Origin: Rhodococcoides fascians NBRC 12155 = LMG 3623
Lineage (GTDB): Bacteria > Actinomycetota > Actinomycetes > Mycobacteriales > Mycobacteriaceae
Direction of reading: 5' to 3'
Assembly: GCF_001894785.1 (NCBI RefSeq)
Contig: NZ_BCWW01000012.1
Location: forward strand, 124,001 to 188,000
Length of the DNA: 64,000 nt
Position numbers and translations under genes: made by a program. The notes beneath the pieces were generated by a model, which saw only the letters and a program-made list of their open reading frames with translations, ran no database searches and was not told where the DNA came from. The stretch's first letter is position 1, and each line of letters begins with the position of its first letter. This document shows, in pieces, positions 24,764 to 34,598 of this stretch.

Positions 24764-26302
24764 GTGTCACCAGCAGAACACGTCTCGACGATGCCGAACG
24801 AGGTGTCCGAGAGCGAACACACCGTCATGAACGCCCTGAAATCACCGCGTCGGCTCAAAACCGAAGTCCTGGCCGGCCTCGTCGTCGCCCTGGCACTGAT
24901 CCCCGAAGCCATCGCGTTCTCCATCATCGCCGGCGTCGACCCGCGAGTCGGGCTGTTCGCATCCTTCACCATGGCCGTCTCCATCGCCTTCCTCGGCGGA
25001 CGTCCCGCGATGATTTCCGCCGCCACCGGTGCCATCGCCCTGGTCATCGCCCCGGTCGCCAAGCAGTACGGCCTCGACTACTTCATCGCCACCGTCATCC
25101 TCGCCGGACTCTTGCAGGTGGTCGTCGGCGTCCTCGGTGTCGCGAAACTGATGCGCTTCATCCCGCGCAGCGTCATGGTCGGCTTCGTCAACGCACTGGC
25201 CATCCTGATCTTCACCTCCCAGTTCCCGTCACTCATCGGGGTGCCGTGGCTGGTCTACCCGCTGGTAGCCGTCGGTCTGCTGATCATGTTCCTACTGCCC
25301 AAGATCAGCTCCGTCGTTCCCGCACCCCTGGTGGCCATCGTCCTGCTGACCGTCGCCACAGTGGTCTTCGCCCTCAATGTTCCCAACGTCGGCGGCGAAG
25401 GCGAGCTGCCGTCGAGCCTGCCCGCCCTGCTGATCCCGGACGTGCCACTGAACTTCGAGACACTGAGCATCATCGCGCCCTACGCGATCGCCATGGCCAT
25501 CGTCGGACTACTCGAGTCCCTGCTCACCGCCAAGCTCGTCGACGACGTCACCGACACACACTCGAACAAGACCCGCGAGAGCTGGGGCCAGGGCGCAGCC
25601 AACATCATCACCGGCTTCTTCGGCGGCATGGGTGGTTGCGCCATGGTCGGCCAGACGATGATCAACGTCAAAGCCTCGGGTGCCCGGACACGAATCTCGA
25701 CATTCCTCGCCGGAGTGTTCCTGCTGATCCTCGTGGTCGGACTCGGCGACATCGTGGCGCTGATCCCGATGGCCGCACTCGCCGCCGTCATGATCATGGT
25801 CGCGATCGGCACAATGGACTGGCACAGCATCCACCCGAAGACGTTGCGGCGCATGCCCAAGAGTGAAACCGCAGTGATGCTCGCGACGGTCGTCGTCACT
25901 GTCGCCACCCACAACCTGGCCTACGGAGTCGTCGTCGGAGTCGTCACCGCGATGGTGCTCTTCGCCCGCCGGGTCGCGCACCTGACCACCGTCACCAAGG
26001 TGTCCGAGGAAGACACCAACAACGACGGCCTGGTCGATACCCGCGTATACCTCGTTACCGGTGAGCTGTTCTTCGCGTCGAGCAACGATCTGATCTACCA
26101 GTTCGACTACATCGACGACCCGAAGAACGTCATCATCGATCTCAGCGGTGCCCACATCTGGGACGCATCCACCGTGGCGACACTCGACGCCATCACCACC
26201 AAATACGAGGCCAAAGGCAAGCACGCCGAGATCATCGGACTGAACGCGGCGTCCGCCGAGCGGCACGTTCGGTTGACCGGGCAGCTGTCCGGCGGACACT
26301 GA
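24764..26302 (+). CDS. SulP-family anion transporter with STAS domain
   Basis: Transporter of 512 residues. The membrane part begins LAGLVVALALIPEAIAFSIIAGVDP (the phosphopantetheine-like SulP entry, about residues 37-60) and has about 12-14 helices. The C-terminal cytoplasmic STAS domain spans about residues 415-505, with IIDLSGAHIWDASTVATLD. Family members move sulfate, bicarbonate or other anions; the GTG start at 24764 follows a GGAGA site. The upstream dyad suggests control by the nearby MerR protein. Confidence 0.88.
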   Translation: MSPAEHVSTMPNEVSESEHTVMNALKSPRRLKTEVLAGLVVALALIPEAIAFSIIAGVDPRVGLFASFTMAVSIAFLGGRPAMISAATGAIALVIAPVAKQYGLDYFIATVILAGLLQVVVGVLGVAKLMRFIPRSVMVGFVNALAILIFTSQFPSLIGVPWLVYPLVAVGLLIMFLLPKISSVVPAPLVAIVLLTVATVVFALNVPNVGGEGELPSSLPALLIPDVPLNFETLSIIAPYAIAMAIVGLLESLLTAKLVDDVTDTHSNKTRESWGQGAANIITGFFGGMGGCAMVGQTMINVKASGARTRISTFLAGVFLLILVVGLGDIVALIPMAALAAVMIMVAIGTMDWHSIHPKTLRRMPKSETAVMLATVVVTVATHNLAYGVVVGVVTAMVLFARRVAHLTTVTKVSEEDTNNDGLVDTRVYLVTGELFFASSNDLIYQFDYIDDPKNVIIDLSGAHIWDASTVATLDAITTKYEAKGKHAEIIGLNAASAERHVRLTGQLSGGH

Positions 26303-26312
26303 GCCGAACCTC

Positions 26313-27578
26313 GTGCGTCTTCTTCCCACCAACCGTCGGAGCGTAACCCGATCGAGCTCGCCGTGGCTGATAGTGGCCATGGCGAGCATCGCATCGATCA
26401 TGACCGCACCCGGTCAGACAGCTGCTATCTCGGTGTTCACCGACCCCCTCATCGACGAACTCGGAATCACGCGAACGGATCTATCGCTCAGCTACCTCAT
26501 CGGCACCTTGGCCGGAGCGTCCGCGATGCCGATGGTCGGCAGAGCCCTCGACCGGTACGGCGTCCGCGCGGTCATGACGGTTCTCGGGTTGATCTTCGGA
26601 GCCGTCCTGATCGGATTGAGCTTCGCCGCTGACGTTTTCGGCCTGACGGCAGGCTTCGTTGGTATCCGCATGGTCGGCCAGGGTGCACTCGGACTCGCCG
26701 CCACCACCGCAGTCGCGGTCCACGTGACGCAGCGCCGCGGGCTGGCGCTCGGCATCACCGCCGCGGCAGGATCAGCGGGAATCTCCCTGGCACCGGTGCT
26801 TCTCGAACGACTCGTCGCCAGCCACGGCGTCGACGCCGTGTGGCGCTACGAGGGAATTGCCGTGTGGCTCATCGTTGTTCCGGTAGCTCTGATCGGACTG
26901 CGAGCAGCCGGAAAAGTCGACCCACGGTCCGTGGTGTCGCCGCAGTCATCCGACAACGGCCATCCCACGGTTGCCAAGGAACAACACGTATGGACCACCC
27001 GAAAAGCTCTTCGCACCCCGATGTTCTGGGCCATCGCCGCAGGTCTCGCGGCATCGGGCATGCTCAGCACCGCCGTCAACTTTCATCAGGTGTCTCTGCT
27101 GGGTGAGCAGGGATTGAGCGCCACGGCGGCGGCCGCGAACTTCATCCCGCAGACGGTTGCCGGACTGTTCAGCACCCTGGCTCTCGGGGCGTTGGCCGAT
27201 TCGATGGCACCGAAGCTCGGTGTCGCGATATCGATGGCGCTGTTGTGCGCGGCCCTGGTGTCGATACCGCTGGTAGCACCAGGAGTCATGGCAATCGTGT
27301 ACGGATTGATCCTGGGGTGTGCGGCGGGTTCGATGCGTGCCATCGAGGCGGCCGCGTACGCGCACTACTTCGGCACCGCGCACATCGGCGGAATACGTGG
27401 GGTATCGACGATGATCGCTGTGGGATCCACCGCGTTCGGTCCACTCGCTCTGTCGGTGGGCCATGACGTGGCAGGAAGCTACACCCCCGTCGTCCTCGCA
27501 TTCGCGGTGATTCCCGCGGCGGTGGCAGTGCTCGTTGCGCTCACACCGGTGCCCTCGCTTCCTCTCAGGGCCGAATGA
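26313..27578 (+). CDS. MFS transporter, OFA/MCT-like
   Basis: Major-facilitator protein of 421 residues with 12 helices. It has an early TDPLIDELGITRTDLSLSYLIGT segment (about residues 43-64) and GRALDRYGVRAVM (about 76-88), typical of the monocarboxylate/oxalate:formate-type group. A polar loop with TRKALRTPMFWAIAAG follows helix 6. It starts with GTG 10 bp after the SulP stop, so it is probably in the same operon. The substrate is unknown. Confidence 0.85.
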   Translation: MRLLPTNRRSVTRSSSPWLIVAMASIASIMTAPGQTAAISVFTDPLIDELGITRTDLSLSYLIGTLAGASAMPMVGRALDRYGVRAVMTVLGLIFGAVLIGLSFAADVFGLTAGFVGIRMVGQGALGLAATTAVAVHVTQRRGLALGITAAAGSAGISLAPVLLERLVASHGVDAVWRYEGIAVWLIVVPVALIGLRAAGKVDPRSVVSPQSSDNGHPTVAKEQHVWTTRKALRTPMFWAIAAGLAASGMLSTAVNFHQVSLLGEQGLSATAAAANFIPQTVAGLFSTLALGALADSMAPKLGVAISMALLCAALVSIPLVAPGVMAIVYGLILGCAAGSMRAIEAAAYAHYFGTAHIGGIRGVSTMIAVGSTAFGPLALSVGHDVAGSYTPVVLAFAVIPAAVAVLVALTPVPSLPLRAE

Positions 27579-27592
27579 CGCTGCCCCTGTTG

Positions 27593-28957
27593 TCATCTCA
27601 CGTTCGGGCGCGGCGTGAGATCGTCTGCAGCAGGGGCTCGCGTGAGCGTGATGATCGCAGCCGTTGCTGCCAGTGCTGCAATCATCACCAGATACGGTGC
27701 TCGTTCGTTGTGAGAGATCGTGGTGGCTGCCGCTGCTGCGGACAGTCCGACCGCGCCGCCGAATTGTTTGGCGGTGTTCATCAGGCCTGATGCCGCCCCT
27801 GCTTGCTCTGTCGGTACTCCCGAGGTCACGACGGTAGCGAGTGGCGTATTCATCAGGCCTCCACCGATTCCGATGACAATCGAGGGACCGGCTACGGCAC
27901 TCCAGAACGCACCTGTCTGCGCGTCCGCGATCCACCACACCCCCGCCGCGGCAATCAAAGCCCCGGTGGAGATCAGTACGCGGGCACCGATGTGGTCGAG
28001 AAGTCGAGGCACGAGCGCAAGATTCACCGCCATCAGCGAGACCGTCAGCGGTAGGAACGCGAGACCTGTCTGGACCGGGCTGTATTGCCAGTCCTGCTGC
28101 AATCGGAACGTCAGGAAGTACCAGATACCCACCTGAAAACAGACCGCGGTCAGCGCCGTCGCAGTCGTCCCCAAGGCGATGTTCCGTCGACGCCACAGAC
28201 TCGACGGGATCAACGGTGACTCACTTCGTCGGTCCAGACGCATCCAAGTCGCGGCCGAAGCGACACCGATCGCGAACGCCGCCACCAAAGGACCGGAGAG
28301 CCGGCCGTCGTCGGCGAACATCGACAGCGAATACACGACCGAACCGAACGCGCACATCGATGCTCCCACCGACGACCACCTCACCCCGGTGCCGGCGACC
28401 GGTCCTCGTGCGGCGAGCAGGCGGCGGGCGGCGACGACGACGAACACCCCGACCGGGACATTGATCAACAGCACTGCGCGCCAGGAGAACGCTTCGGTCA
28501 GTACGCCGCTGAGGATGTTGCCGACCCCGCCGCCCGCGACACTGACCGCAGTCCACAGGGCGATCGCCCGAGTCCGATCAGGGCCCTCGCGAAACGTCAC
28601 GGTCAGCAACGTGAACGTGGCCGGAGACAACGCTGCAGCAGCCATTCCCTGTCCAATACGAGCAGCGACCAGCATCGGCCCGGTCACAGCCAGGCCGCCC
28701 AGAATGCTGGCGCACGTGAACGCGACCGTGCTCCACAACACGACCCGAGCCGCACCGAACGAGTCCGCCAGCCGCGCGGCCGCCAACAACGCTCCCGCGA
28801 ACGCCACGCTGTACCCGGTGGCCACCCATGACGTCATCGCAGTACCCAGACCCAAGTCGTCCTGGATGGAGGGGAGCGCCACATTGACGACCGACACGTC
28901 CACCACGACGACGAGTTGAGCGATCGATGCGACCCACAGAGCGCGACGCGAGCTCAT
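27593..28957 (-). CDS. DHA2-family multidrug efflux transporter (MFS)
   Basis: Efflux pump of 454 residues with about 14 helices. Helix 1 has LVVVVDVSVVNVALPSIQDDL (motif D1, about residues 16-36), then RLADSFGAARVVLWS (motif A-like) and a helix-5 motif C, TAVSVAGGGVGNILSGVLTE. These are hallmarks of the EmrB/QacA group. ATG 28957 follows AAGGGGG. It is divergent from a TetR gene that shares its promoter region with a strong inverted repeat. Confidence 0.88.
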   Translation of the reverse strand: MSSRRALWVASIAQLVVVVDVSVVNVALPSIQDDLGLGTAMTSWVATGYSVAFAGALLAAARLADSFGAARVVLWSTVAFTCASILGGLAVTGPMLVAARIGQGMAAAALSPATFTLLTVTFREGPDRTRAIALWTAVSVAGGGVGNILSGVLTEAFSWRAVLLINVPVGVFVVVAARRLLAARGPVAGTGVRWSSVGASMCAFGSVVYSLSMFADDGRLSGPLVAAFAIGVASAATWMRLDRRSESPLIPSSLWRRRNIALGTTATALTAVCFQVGIWYFLTFRLQQDWQYSPVQTGLAFLPLTVSLMAVNLALVPRLLDHIGARVLISTGALIAAAGVWWIADAQTGAFWSAVAGPSIVIGIGGGLMNTPLATVVTSGVPTEQAGAASGLMNTAKQFGGAVGLSAAAAATTISHNERAPYLVMIAALAATAAIITLTRAPAADDLTPRPNVR

Positions 28958-28966
28958 CTTCCCCCT

Positions 28967-29001
28967 TTGATACATCCGTATAAGTGATACGAATGTATCA
29001 A
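28967..29001. promoter_or_regulatory. TetR operator between efflux and regulator genes
   Basis: Two 15-bp arms, TTGATACATCCGTAT and its near-complement (14 of 15 match), separated by 5 bp. It overlaps the divergent promoter region, so the TetR protein should repress both genes. Confidence 0.85.
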
Positions 29002-29019
29002 GGACGGGAGGTGTGTGGA

Positions 29020-29577
29020 ATGGCCACCGAGGAACGAACAACGCAGATTCTCGACGCGGTCGAACGACTACTGGCCCGCGGAGGACTCGACGCGGTCACC
29101 ATGCGTGCTGCCGCGGCCGAAGCAGGTGTCTCGCTCCGGTTGGTGCAGTACTACGGCAACAGCAAAGACGAGCTCCTCCACGCTGCACTCAGCCGGCTGT
29201 CCCGGCGCAGCGTGGAACGGTGGCAGCACGCCTCTGCGGGCCCGAACCCCTCGATCGAGGAGTTCCTTCTCGAAGCCCTACCGACCGACGACGCCAGCCG
29301 CTCGCTTCACCGCGTCGGGGTATCGCTCGAACTGCTCTCCATCACAACCGAATCCCCAGTCGCCGATGCGTATCGCGCACACCTCACAGCGATCCATGAC
29401 CACCTCACAGACCTGTGCCACACCCGTAGCCCGGGCATCAGCCGGCGTCGGGCGACGGATCTGGCAACTCAGTGCATGGCGTTCATGCACGGACTCGGGT
29501 CGCTGGTCATGGCCGGGCATACGACACCGCAGCAAGCGCGCACATGCATCGCCGACTTCGTCGAACGTCTGAAGTAG
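29020..29577 (+). CDS. TetR-family repressor
   Basis: A 185-residue TetR protein. The HTH is seen at VTMRAAAAEAGVSLRLVQYY (about residues 24-43), followed by a helical ligand-binding domain. ATG 29020 follows GGGAGG by a normal distance. It is divergent from the DHA2 efflux gene with a 35-bp operator in between, the classical drug-inducible repressor arrangement. The inducer is unknown. Confidence 0.88.
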   Translation: MATEERTTQILDAVERLLARGGLDAVTMRAAAAEAGVSLRLVQYYGNSKDELLHAALSRLSRRSVERWQHASAGPNPSIEEFLLEALPTDDASRSLHRVGVSLELLSITTESPVADAYRAHLTAIHDHLTDLCHTRSPGISRRRATDLATQCMAFMHGLGSLVMAGHTTPQQARTCIADFVERLK

Positions 29578-29947
29578 TCAGGGCCTGATCAGCGATCGTC
29601 GGCAGTCGCCACGCGGAGCGTCGACCGCGTCCGATGGAGCTCCGGATGTCGGCTGATCGTGACTTTCCGGTCGAGCAGTCACGACGGTGATCGTTCAACT
29701 CCCCGAACCGACATATCTGCGAACGCACAGCCGGAAGGGCCGCGGATCGAGTTATCCACAGGGTAATGTCCACCGCGCGGTACTTTCGTGCCCAAATCTC
29801 GTCCGACACCGACAACCCGGCTCCCCAATTCGTGAGGCCGGGTTTTTTCGTGCCCGTTGTCGGGCCGCAAGCTCCTGCCCGAGAACGCGGCAGGTCACGC
29901 TGGCTCTTCAGCGCCAGCCATTCCACCCCAGAAGCGGAGGTGGCGTC
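29578..29947. other. Non-coding stretch with DnaA-like box and terminator
   Basis: No gene was found. It contains one perfect TTATCCACA box (29752-29760), a rho-independent terminator (29814-29848) and a small GC hairpin (near 29909-29930). A single DnaA-type box is not enough to call an origin. Confidence 0.4.
29814..29848 (+). terminator. Rho-independent terminator
   Basis: AACCCGGC and GCCGGGTT form the stem, with a 15-bp loop and a run of six T at 29843-29848. It is about 240 bp after the TetR gene, so it may end an RNA made within the intergenic stretch. Confidence 0.8.
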
Positions 29948-30088
29948 ATGGACCTCGTCCTGAACGCTGTTCTGCTCGGCGCAGTCGCCGGAGTTCTTCG
30001 CGAACTTCGGTTGCTGCTGCCCTTGGTCTCGGACCGGGCGTGCACACGCCAAGTCCGACTCGCCAAGGCACACCGCCGACAGCGCTAG
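29948..30088 (+). CDS. Small membrane peptide, unknown
   Basis: A 46-residue frame, ATG 29948 after GGAGG with 7-bp spacing. The first 28 residues are hydrophobic with one Arg-Glu pair (VLLGAVAGVLREL), and the tail is basic (AKAHRRQR). It may be a single-pass peptide. The case rests on the good ribosome binding site only. Confidence 0.5.
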   Translation: MDLVLNAVLLGAVAGVLRELRLLLPLVSDRACTRQVRLAKAHRRQR

Positions 30089-30247
30089 CAACAACGCCTA
30101 TCGCCCTTACCTGGGAGAAGTCTGTCCAAAATCTGCGACAAAACCCCAGGTCGCCTCGAACAGCTCGGTAATTCCCTCGAATAGCGGCGATGGTCTTATC
30201 AGCCGTGCCTACTGAAAAGGGCGCACTGAGGTGTGTGGCGATGCCTA

Positions 30248-30637
30248 TCAGAATTCGATCTCGTCACCCCTTCTCGGGAGGTGCGTGACGGCAGCGGCAG
30301 CGTGGAGCTGCCGACGCAGGGAACGGTTGTCGATGGAAAGGCGCTGGATACTCGACATCGCCAGCGTGAGGTCATCGGTGAGTTGTCGGTTCCGTTGCCG
30401 AAGTCGAACAATGTCCGAATCGACCTTGGGAGGATCTACGGCAGGTGCGGTCGATGCCGGGCCCGAGGCACGCAGCCGATCGACGATGTCGGGGTAGCGC
30501 CGCCGAAATGTGGTGTTCGCAAGACCCAGGTGCCGCGCCAGAGTCAGCACCGACGGTGTGCGGCCGGAGGCGGCTTCGAGGCGCTCGATCGCTTCGTCGA
30601 TGAGCGCTGCATCCGATTGATCTACTTGATCGGTCAT
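30248..30637 (-). CDS. TnpC-like/DUF6262-like DNA-binding protein
   Basis: A 129-residue protein with an N-terminal HTH-like part (TLARHLGLANTTFRRRYPDI, about residues 32-51) and a long helix with IVRLRQRNRQLTDDLTLA (about 76-93), probably coiled coil. Size, layout and position after large recombinases match TnpC of Tn554 and small accessory proteins of similar actinobacterial elements. The start overlaps the upstream gene stop by 4 bp. It may guide orientation or stability of recombination. Confidence 0.65.
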   Translation of the reverse strand: MTDQVDQSDAALIDEAIERLEAASGRTPSVLTLARHLGLANTTFRRRYPDIVDRLRASGPASTAPAVDPPKVDSDIVRLRQRNRQLTDDLTLAMSSIQRLSIDNRSLRRQLHAAAAVTHLPRRGDEIEF

Positions 30638-32793
30638 CGTTTCGGGTTGACCGTCTGGGAGCGGATCGGTGCCGGGTCGGGATCTACGTAGAGGTCGAGG
30701 AAGTTGGTCAGTCGGCTCAGTCGCTCACGTAGTCGGTGCACCAAGAGCGGCGGAAGGGTTGCCCCGGTGGCCAGTTCTTGCTGCAACGATCGATGTTCGG
30801 TGCGTAGCGCGTCGATGTTGTCTGCGGTCAGTGCAACGTTGCTGCAATCCAAGGGTTGGCAGTGACCGAGTTGTGGTCGAGTGTTGCCGCCCTGATCCGG
30901 ACGAGGCTGGCACATCGCTTTGTCCGGATCGAACACGCACAGTGCGAACGTGCCGGGATAGATGGCGGGCTCGGATCGTTTCATCAGGCGCTTGAGGCGA
31001 GTGCCGTCGGTGACGACTGCTCCAGCGAATGCAGCGGCAGTGGTGAACGCATCCAGTCGGCGGTAGGCGAGATCGGCAGCGGGACCGGTGACCGTGTGGG
31101 GATGGTCGGTGGCAATGCTCATCAAGTCTTCACCGCGAGCGAGAGCCTGTTCGGCTTCGACCTCGGCGCGGAACCCTGAATCCGAGGTGCCTGCGTAGCC
31201 CTCGAACATTTGAACGCTCAGATGGCGGTAGGCGATGGCACCGGCGATCGACCCACCCGGCCGGCGGGCAATGAACCATGCCAGCGTCCTGCGGAACTGG
31301 CGAGTACTCAGAACCCACTGCTGGCCGTTCACCAACGGAATCGATTCCGCAAGAGCATGTTCGGTGCAGTAAGAATTGATCCAGAGGGCGAAGCTTTTCA
31401 GTTGGCTGGAGGTGGCATTGGTGGTCAAGGCCCCGATTGTGGCGTCGTTTCGGGGGCGGATTTGCTCCGAGCCTGGCGGATGCGAGAACAGCAGATCCTG
31501 GCCGGGAGGGTGCATCTTCTCGAGGACCGCGATCGCCCTGGCGGCGGGAGCCCCGACGGTCCACTCGGCAGCGACTCCGCGAGGATCGGTTTCGCCCTTG
31601 AACGCCAGCCCGGTCAGTATCCACCGATAGGGGGTGCCGCCGGGATCGCGTGCGGTGCTAAGGCAACCGCGGCGTAGGTGTTTTATCTCGGCGTCCCGCA
31701 TTCCGGAGAGGAACGCGATGACGATGTAGCAAGCGATGTGCAACATACGTTGTAGCCGCAGGTATCCGCTGCTGGAGTGCTGGTGCACGATGCCCGCGAT
31801 CCACGGACGGCCGTGAAGTCGGCCCTCGATGGTCAGCGGTATCCAGGTGTGGTCGGTGACTCCGACTAGTGCCGCGCAGGCAAAGAGACGGTTGCGGATT
31901 GCTGGGTTGGTGTCGAGACCGTGTCTGCTCGTGCCGATCTCAGCGGCGATCTGTCGTAAGTTCGGGCGGCCTTGATGTCCGGGGAGCGGGTCGCCGTCGG
32001 CCTCGTGTTGCGCGAGGTAGTGTTCGAGCGCTTCGGCGGCACCGCTGTTGCGCCCGTACCGTCCGTTGGTGCGCTTGGATCGGTGGTGATCTCGGTGTGC
32101 GGCGGCGGTGAGGATGTCGCCGGAGAAGTCGTCGACGAAGCGGATCGCCCAGGTGATCAGCGGGCCGAGAACAAGTTCGGGGATGCGACCGGTGGCGTTC
32201 TCGGTGGAGCTGGATTTGGCCATGGTCCAGCCCTCGACGCGGCGCGGATCGAAGGTGAGCGTGTCGGTCAGGCATGTGCGATAACGCCAGAGCATGCATA
32301 CCGCCCGTCGGGAGTTCTCGCGCGATCCGACTCCGACGGGCAAAGTCATCAAGTAGTGGTGGTAGTCGAGGACGTCGGCCGCGGTGAGGGAACTCAATGC
32401 TGGCGTCTGCTCTCGATCAGAGTGTGCCGGTGTGCGTTCGGCGAGCCAGTGCAGGAACTTGCGCACTTCGATGAAGGTGCCGCGGATTCCAACGGCAGAC
32501 TGCCGCCGCTCGCCTGCGGGTAGCGGCCCGGACAGCATCGCCAGGCACAACTCCTTGGCCGGCAGACGGTAGCGGTCGGCGAGGGTGTCGAATGAGACGA
32601 CCAAGGATCGGACATGTGCCTGTGCAACAGCAGGTTCCAATCGCCAGGCGTCTTCGCGGAATTGCGACGTGTCTGTGAGGGAGTAGCCGGGACGAAGCCA
32701 CAAGCCGGCCAGGACGTGATGCTCGCCGAGTACCGGATTGGACAGGAGCGGGTCGGTAGCTGGTGCCGGGGTGACGGCGATCGGGTTGCTCAT
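30634..32793 (-). CDS. Large tyrosine recombinase, TnpB-like
   Basis: A 719-residue protein. A catalytic-looking set is present in the last half: Arg in LSGMRDAEIKHL (about residue 378), TRQFRRTLAWFI with an Arg in the HxxR position but Gln-Phe in front, YRHLSVQMFEGYAG with His and Tyr (about 545-556). A later Cys-containing part (LCVFDPDKAMCQ, HCQPLDCSN) may bind zinc. Its first catalytic His is thus replaced. The ATG overlaps the upstream stop by 4 bp. It resembles the large integrases found with a shorter one in Tn554-type operons. Confidence 0.72.
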   Translation of the reverse strand: MSNPIAVTPAPATDPLLSNPVLGEHHVLAGLWLRPGYSLTDTSQFREDAWRLEPAVAQAHVRSLVVSFDTLADRYRLPAKELCLAMLSGPLPAGERRQSAVGIRGTFIEVRKFLHWLAERTPAHSDREQTPALSSLTAADVLDYHHYLMTLPVGVGSRENSRRAVCMLWRYRTCLTDTLTFDPRRVEGWTMAKSSSTENATGRIPELVLGPLITWAIRFVDDFSGDILTAAAHRDHHRSKRTNGRYGRNSGAAEALEHYLAQHEADGDPLPGHQGRPNLRQIAAEIGTSRHGLDTNPAIRNRLFACAALVGVTDHTWIPLTIEGRLHGRPWIAGIVHQHSSSGYLRLQRMLHIACYIVIAFLSGMRDAEIKHLRRGCLSTARDPGGTPYRWILTGLAFKGETDPRGVAAEWTVGAPAARAIAVLEKMHPPGQDLLFSHPPGSEQIRPRNDATIGALTTNATSSQLKSFALWINSYCTEHALAESIPLVNGQQWVLSTRQFRRTLAWFIARRPGGSIAGAIAYRHLSVQMFEGYAGTSDSGFRAEVEAEQALARGEDLMSIATDHPHTVTGPAADLAYRRLDAFTTAAAFAGAVVTDGTRLKRLMKRSEPAIYPGTFALCVFDPDKAMCQPRPDQGGNTRPQLGHCQPLDCSNVALTADNIDALRTEHRSLQQELATGATLPPLLVHRLRERLSRLTNFLDLYVDPDPAPIRSQTVNPKR

Positions 32794-34598
32794 GGGTGCT
32801 CCCAGGGGTCTTCGGCGAGTTCGAGGAGGCACTCGGGTGCCTCGTCTTTCGCCGAGTCGAGTTGTGCGGCAGTGAACTTCGGGTAGATGTCGTGGTGGAT
32901 CGCAGTCCAGGTCGGCCCGTAGCGCGTCCACCAGGTCTGCTCGTCGAGTTCGGTGCGTCGCGTGGACAAGGTCGACGTCAGCGCGGTGATAGCGGGTAGA
33001 TGCGTCGCGGTGACGACACAGTTGCCGCAGTGGAAGCAGTCCAGGAACGACACCCGTCGACACACACGACCGGTGACAGGGTGCGCGGAGGAGTCGGCGC
33101 ATGCTGTCCAGGCACCCTCCTCTACTACAGCCGGTTCATCGGCGTCGGTGTCGGCGCGCACCTCGAGTTCCGTGACGCCGTGTTCGGCCAGGACGTGGGT
33201 ATGTGCGGACAGGGCCGCTGATTCGGCATCGCGGAGAGCCTCGGAAATCGTCTGGCGCGCCCACTCTTTGGCGGTGGGATCACCACGAAGGTAGTGGCTG
33301 AACAGCACTTCGACGCTGTTCGATCGGGCAGCCGAGGGCAGATGTCCACCGACGGATCGAGTGCGGCGTACTTCGACACTGGTGCGAACGCGGCGCATGT
33401 CCAGCCCCAGCGGTGCGCTGTGTCCGGAAACGTCTGGGTCGAAGTGCAGTTCTCGCAATCTGCTCCATTTCGCGAAGGTGGCGCGGCCGGCGAGGGATTG
33501 CGCGAACGGGTTGTGATGTTCGGAGACGGTTCCACGATCGTGGTTGGTGTTGCGCCACGACGACCAGAGTGCGGCCGTATCGCTCAGTGCCCGTCCACGT
33601 TCCATGAGGCGGTGCAGCAGCAGGTACAGACCGCCGGGGGTGTGCAGTTCTCGGTGCGGCGGTCCGATTTCCCAGGTCACGGTGTCGTGCCATCGGTTCG
33701 GGCCGTTGCGTCGTTTGCTCAACTGGACTTCTACCGCTCGGTCACCGACGATCCGATGCTCGGCGGGTAGTTCTTTGAGGGCTTCGACGTTGCGGCCGGT
33801 GACTGCAACGAACAAGGTCAGCAAGGGTGCGAGATCGTCGCGTGTGACGAACAGCTGGCCGGCCCACGCTGTGCGGCGGTGACGGTGCGCGACGATTCGT
33901 CCGCCGGTCACCGGGACGATGCCGGTGGTCGCCATACGCGAGACCATGTGCTCGAACTCCGTCGACGGCTCCACACCTGACACAGCCATAGCCGTGACTG
34001 CGTCGTTTCCTGCAGTGATGCGTCTACGAATTTCCGCGACGTCGGTACGAGCGGCATCGAGGATGCGCGCGAACTCGCCGTCGGAATACCCGGTCAGAGA
34101 AGTGAACGTGCCTTTCCCCGCCGGGGTGCTGAGATGGTCGAGCACCTCGGCATTGAGTTGGTTTGCTAGCGGAGGCAGCCGAAGAAGCAGGCGGAGCTCA
34201 CTGAGTTCGGCTGTGCACGTGGCGACTGTTCGCGGGGTGTCGATCCTGGTGAGGAACATATCGACGTGTGCCACGGTCAAGTCAGCCGGTGCAGCGGGGC
34301 TGTTGTCGAGACTCTCGAGGAAACGCATTAGCCGTGCGGCAAACGAGAACACGGTCGTTGCCGAACTGTGGGTCCGTCTGTCGCCGGCAGGACCGATACG
34401 GAGCGACAAGGCTTCCGCGACCGGAACGTGCCAGCTCGGCATGGCCAGGACCTCGACGTCGAACGTTTCGGTGCGTCCGTCGTCGCCGTGAAAGTCGACG
34501 ACCAGAGACGAAACCGAGGACGCAACGGATGGCGGGGCGTAGCTTCCGGGCGTAGGAAGTGGGGCGTGCATCCCGGGGTGAGTTCGCGATTCGGTCAC
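32790..34598 (-). CDS. Recombinase-like protein with C-terminal zinc finger
   Basis: A 602-residue protein, second gene of the operon. A core-binding-like domain (FAARLMRFLESL, about residues 82-93) is followed by a divergent catalytic half with FVAVTGRNVEALKEL (about 255-269), LDMRRVRTSVEVRR (about 378-391) and LFSHYLRGD (about 409-417), recalling the Arg, HxxR and His/Tyr regions. The C-terminus has CFHCGNC (about 533-539) with another Cys pair upstream (CADSS...CRRVS), probably zinc-binding. GTG 34598 overlaps the previous stop; an ATG at 34571 is the alternative. Whether it is catalytic cannot be judged. Confidence 0.65.
   Translation of the reverse strand: MTESRTHPGMHAPLPTPGSYAPPSVASSVSSLVVDFHGDDGRTETFDVEVLAMPSWHVPVAEALSLRIGPAGDRRTHSSATTVFSFAARLMRFLESLDNSPAAPADLTVAHVDMFLTRIDTPRTVATCTAELSELRLLLRLPPLANQLNAEVLDHLSTPAGKGTFTSLTGYSDGEFARILDAARTDVAEIRRRITAGNDAVTAMAVSGVEPSTEFEHMVSRMATTGIVPVTGGRIVAHRHRRTAWAGQLFVTRDDLAPLLTLFVAVTGRNVEALKELPAEHRIVGDRAVEVQLSKRRNGPNRWHDTVTWEIGPPHRELHTPGGLYLLLHRLMERGRALSDTAALWSSWRNTNHDRGTVSEHHNPFAQSLAGRATFAKWSRLRELHFDPDVSGHSAPLGLDMRRVRTSVEVRRTRSVGGHLPSAARSNSVEVLFSHYLRGDPTAKEWARQTISEALRDAESAALSAHTHVLAEHGVTELEVRADTDADEPAVVEEGAWTACADSSAHPVTGRVCRRVSFLDCFHCGNCVVTATHLPAITALTSTLSTRRTELDEQTWWTRYGPTWTAIHHDIYPKFTAAQLDSAKDEAPECLLELAEDPWEHP

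Noticed and set aside
29752..29760. Perfect TTATCCACA box as replication origin
   Set aside because: Only a single box was seen, with no AT-rich unwinding region, iterons or rep gene beside it.
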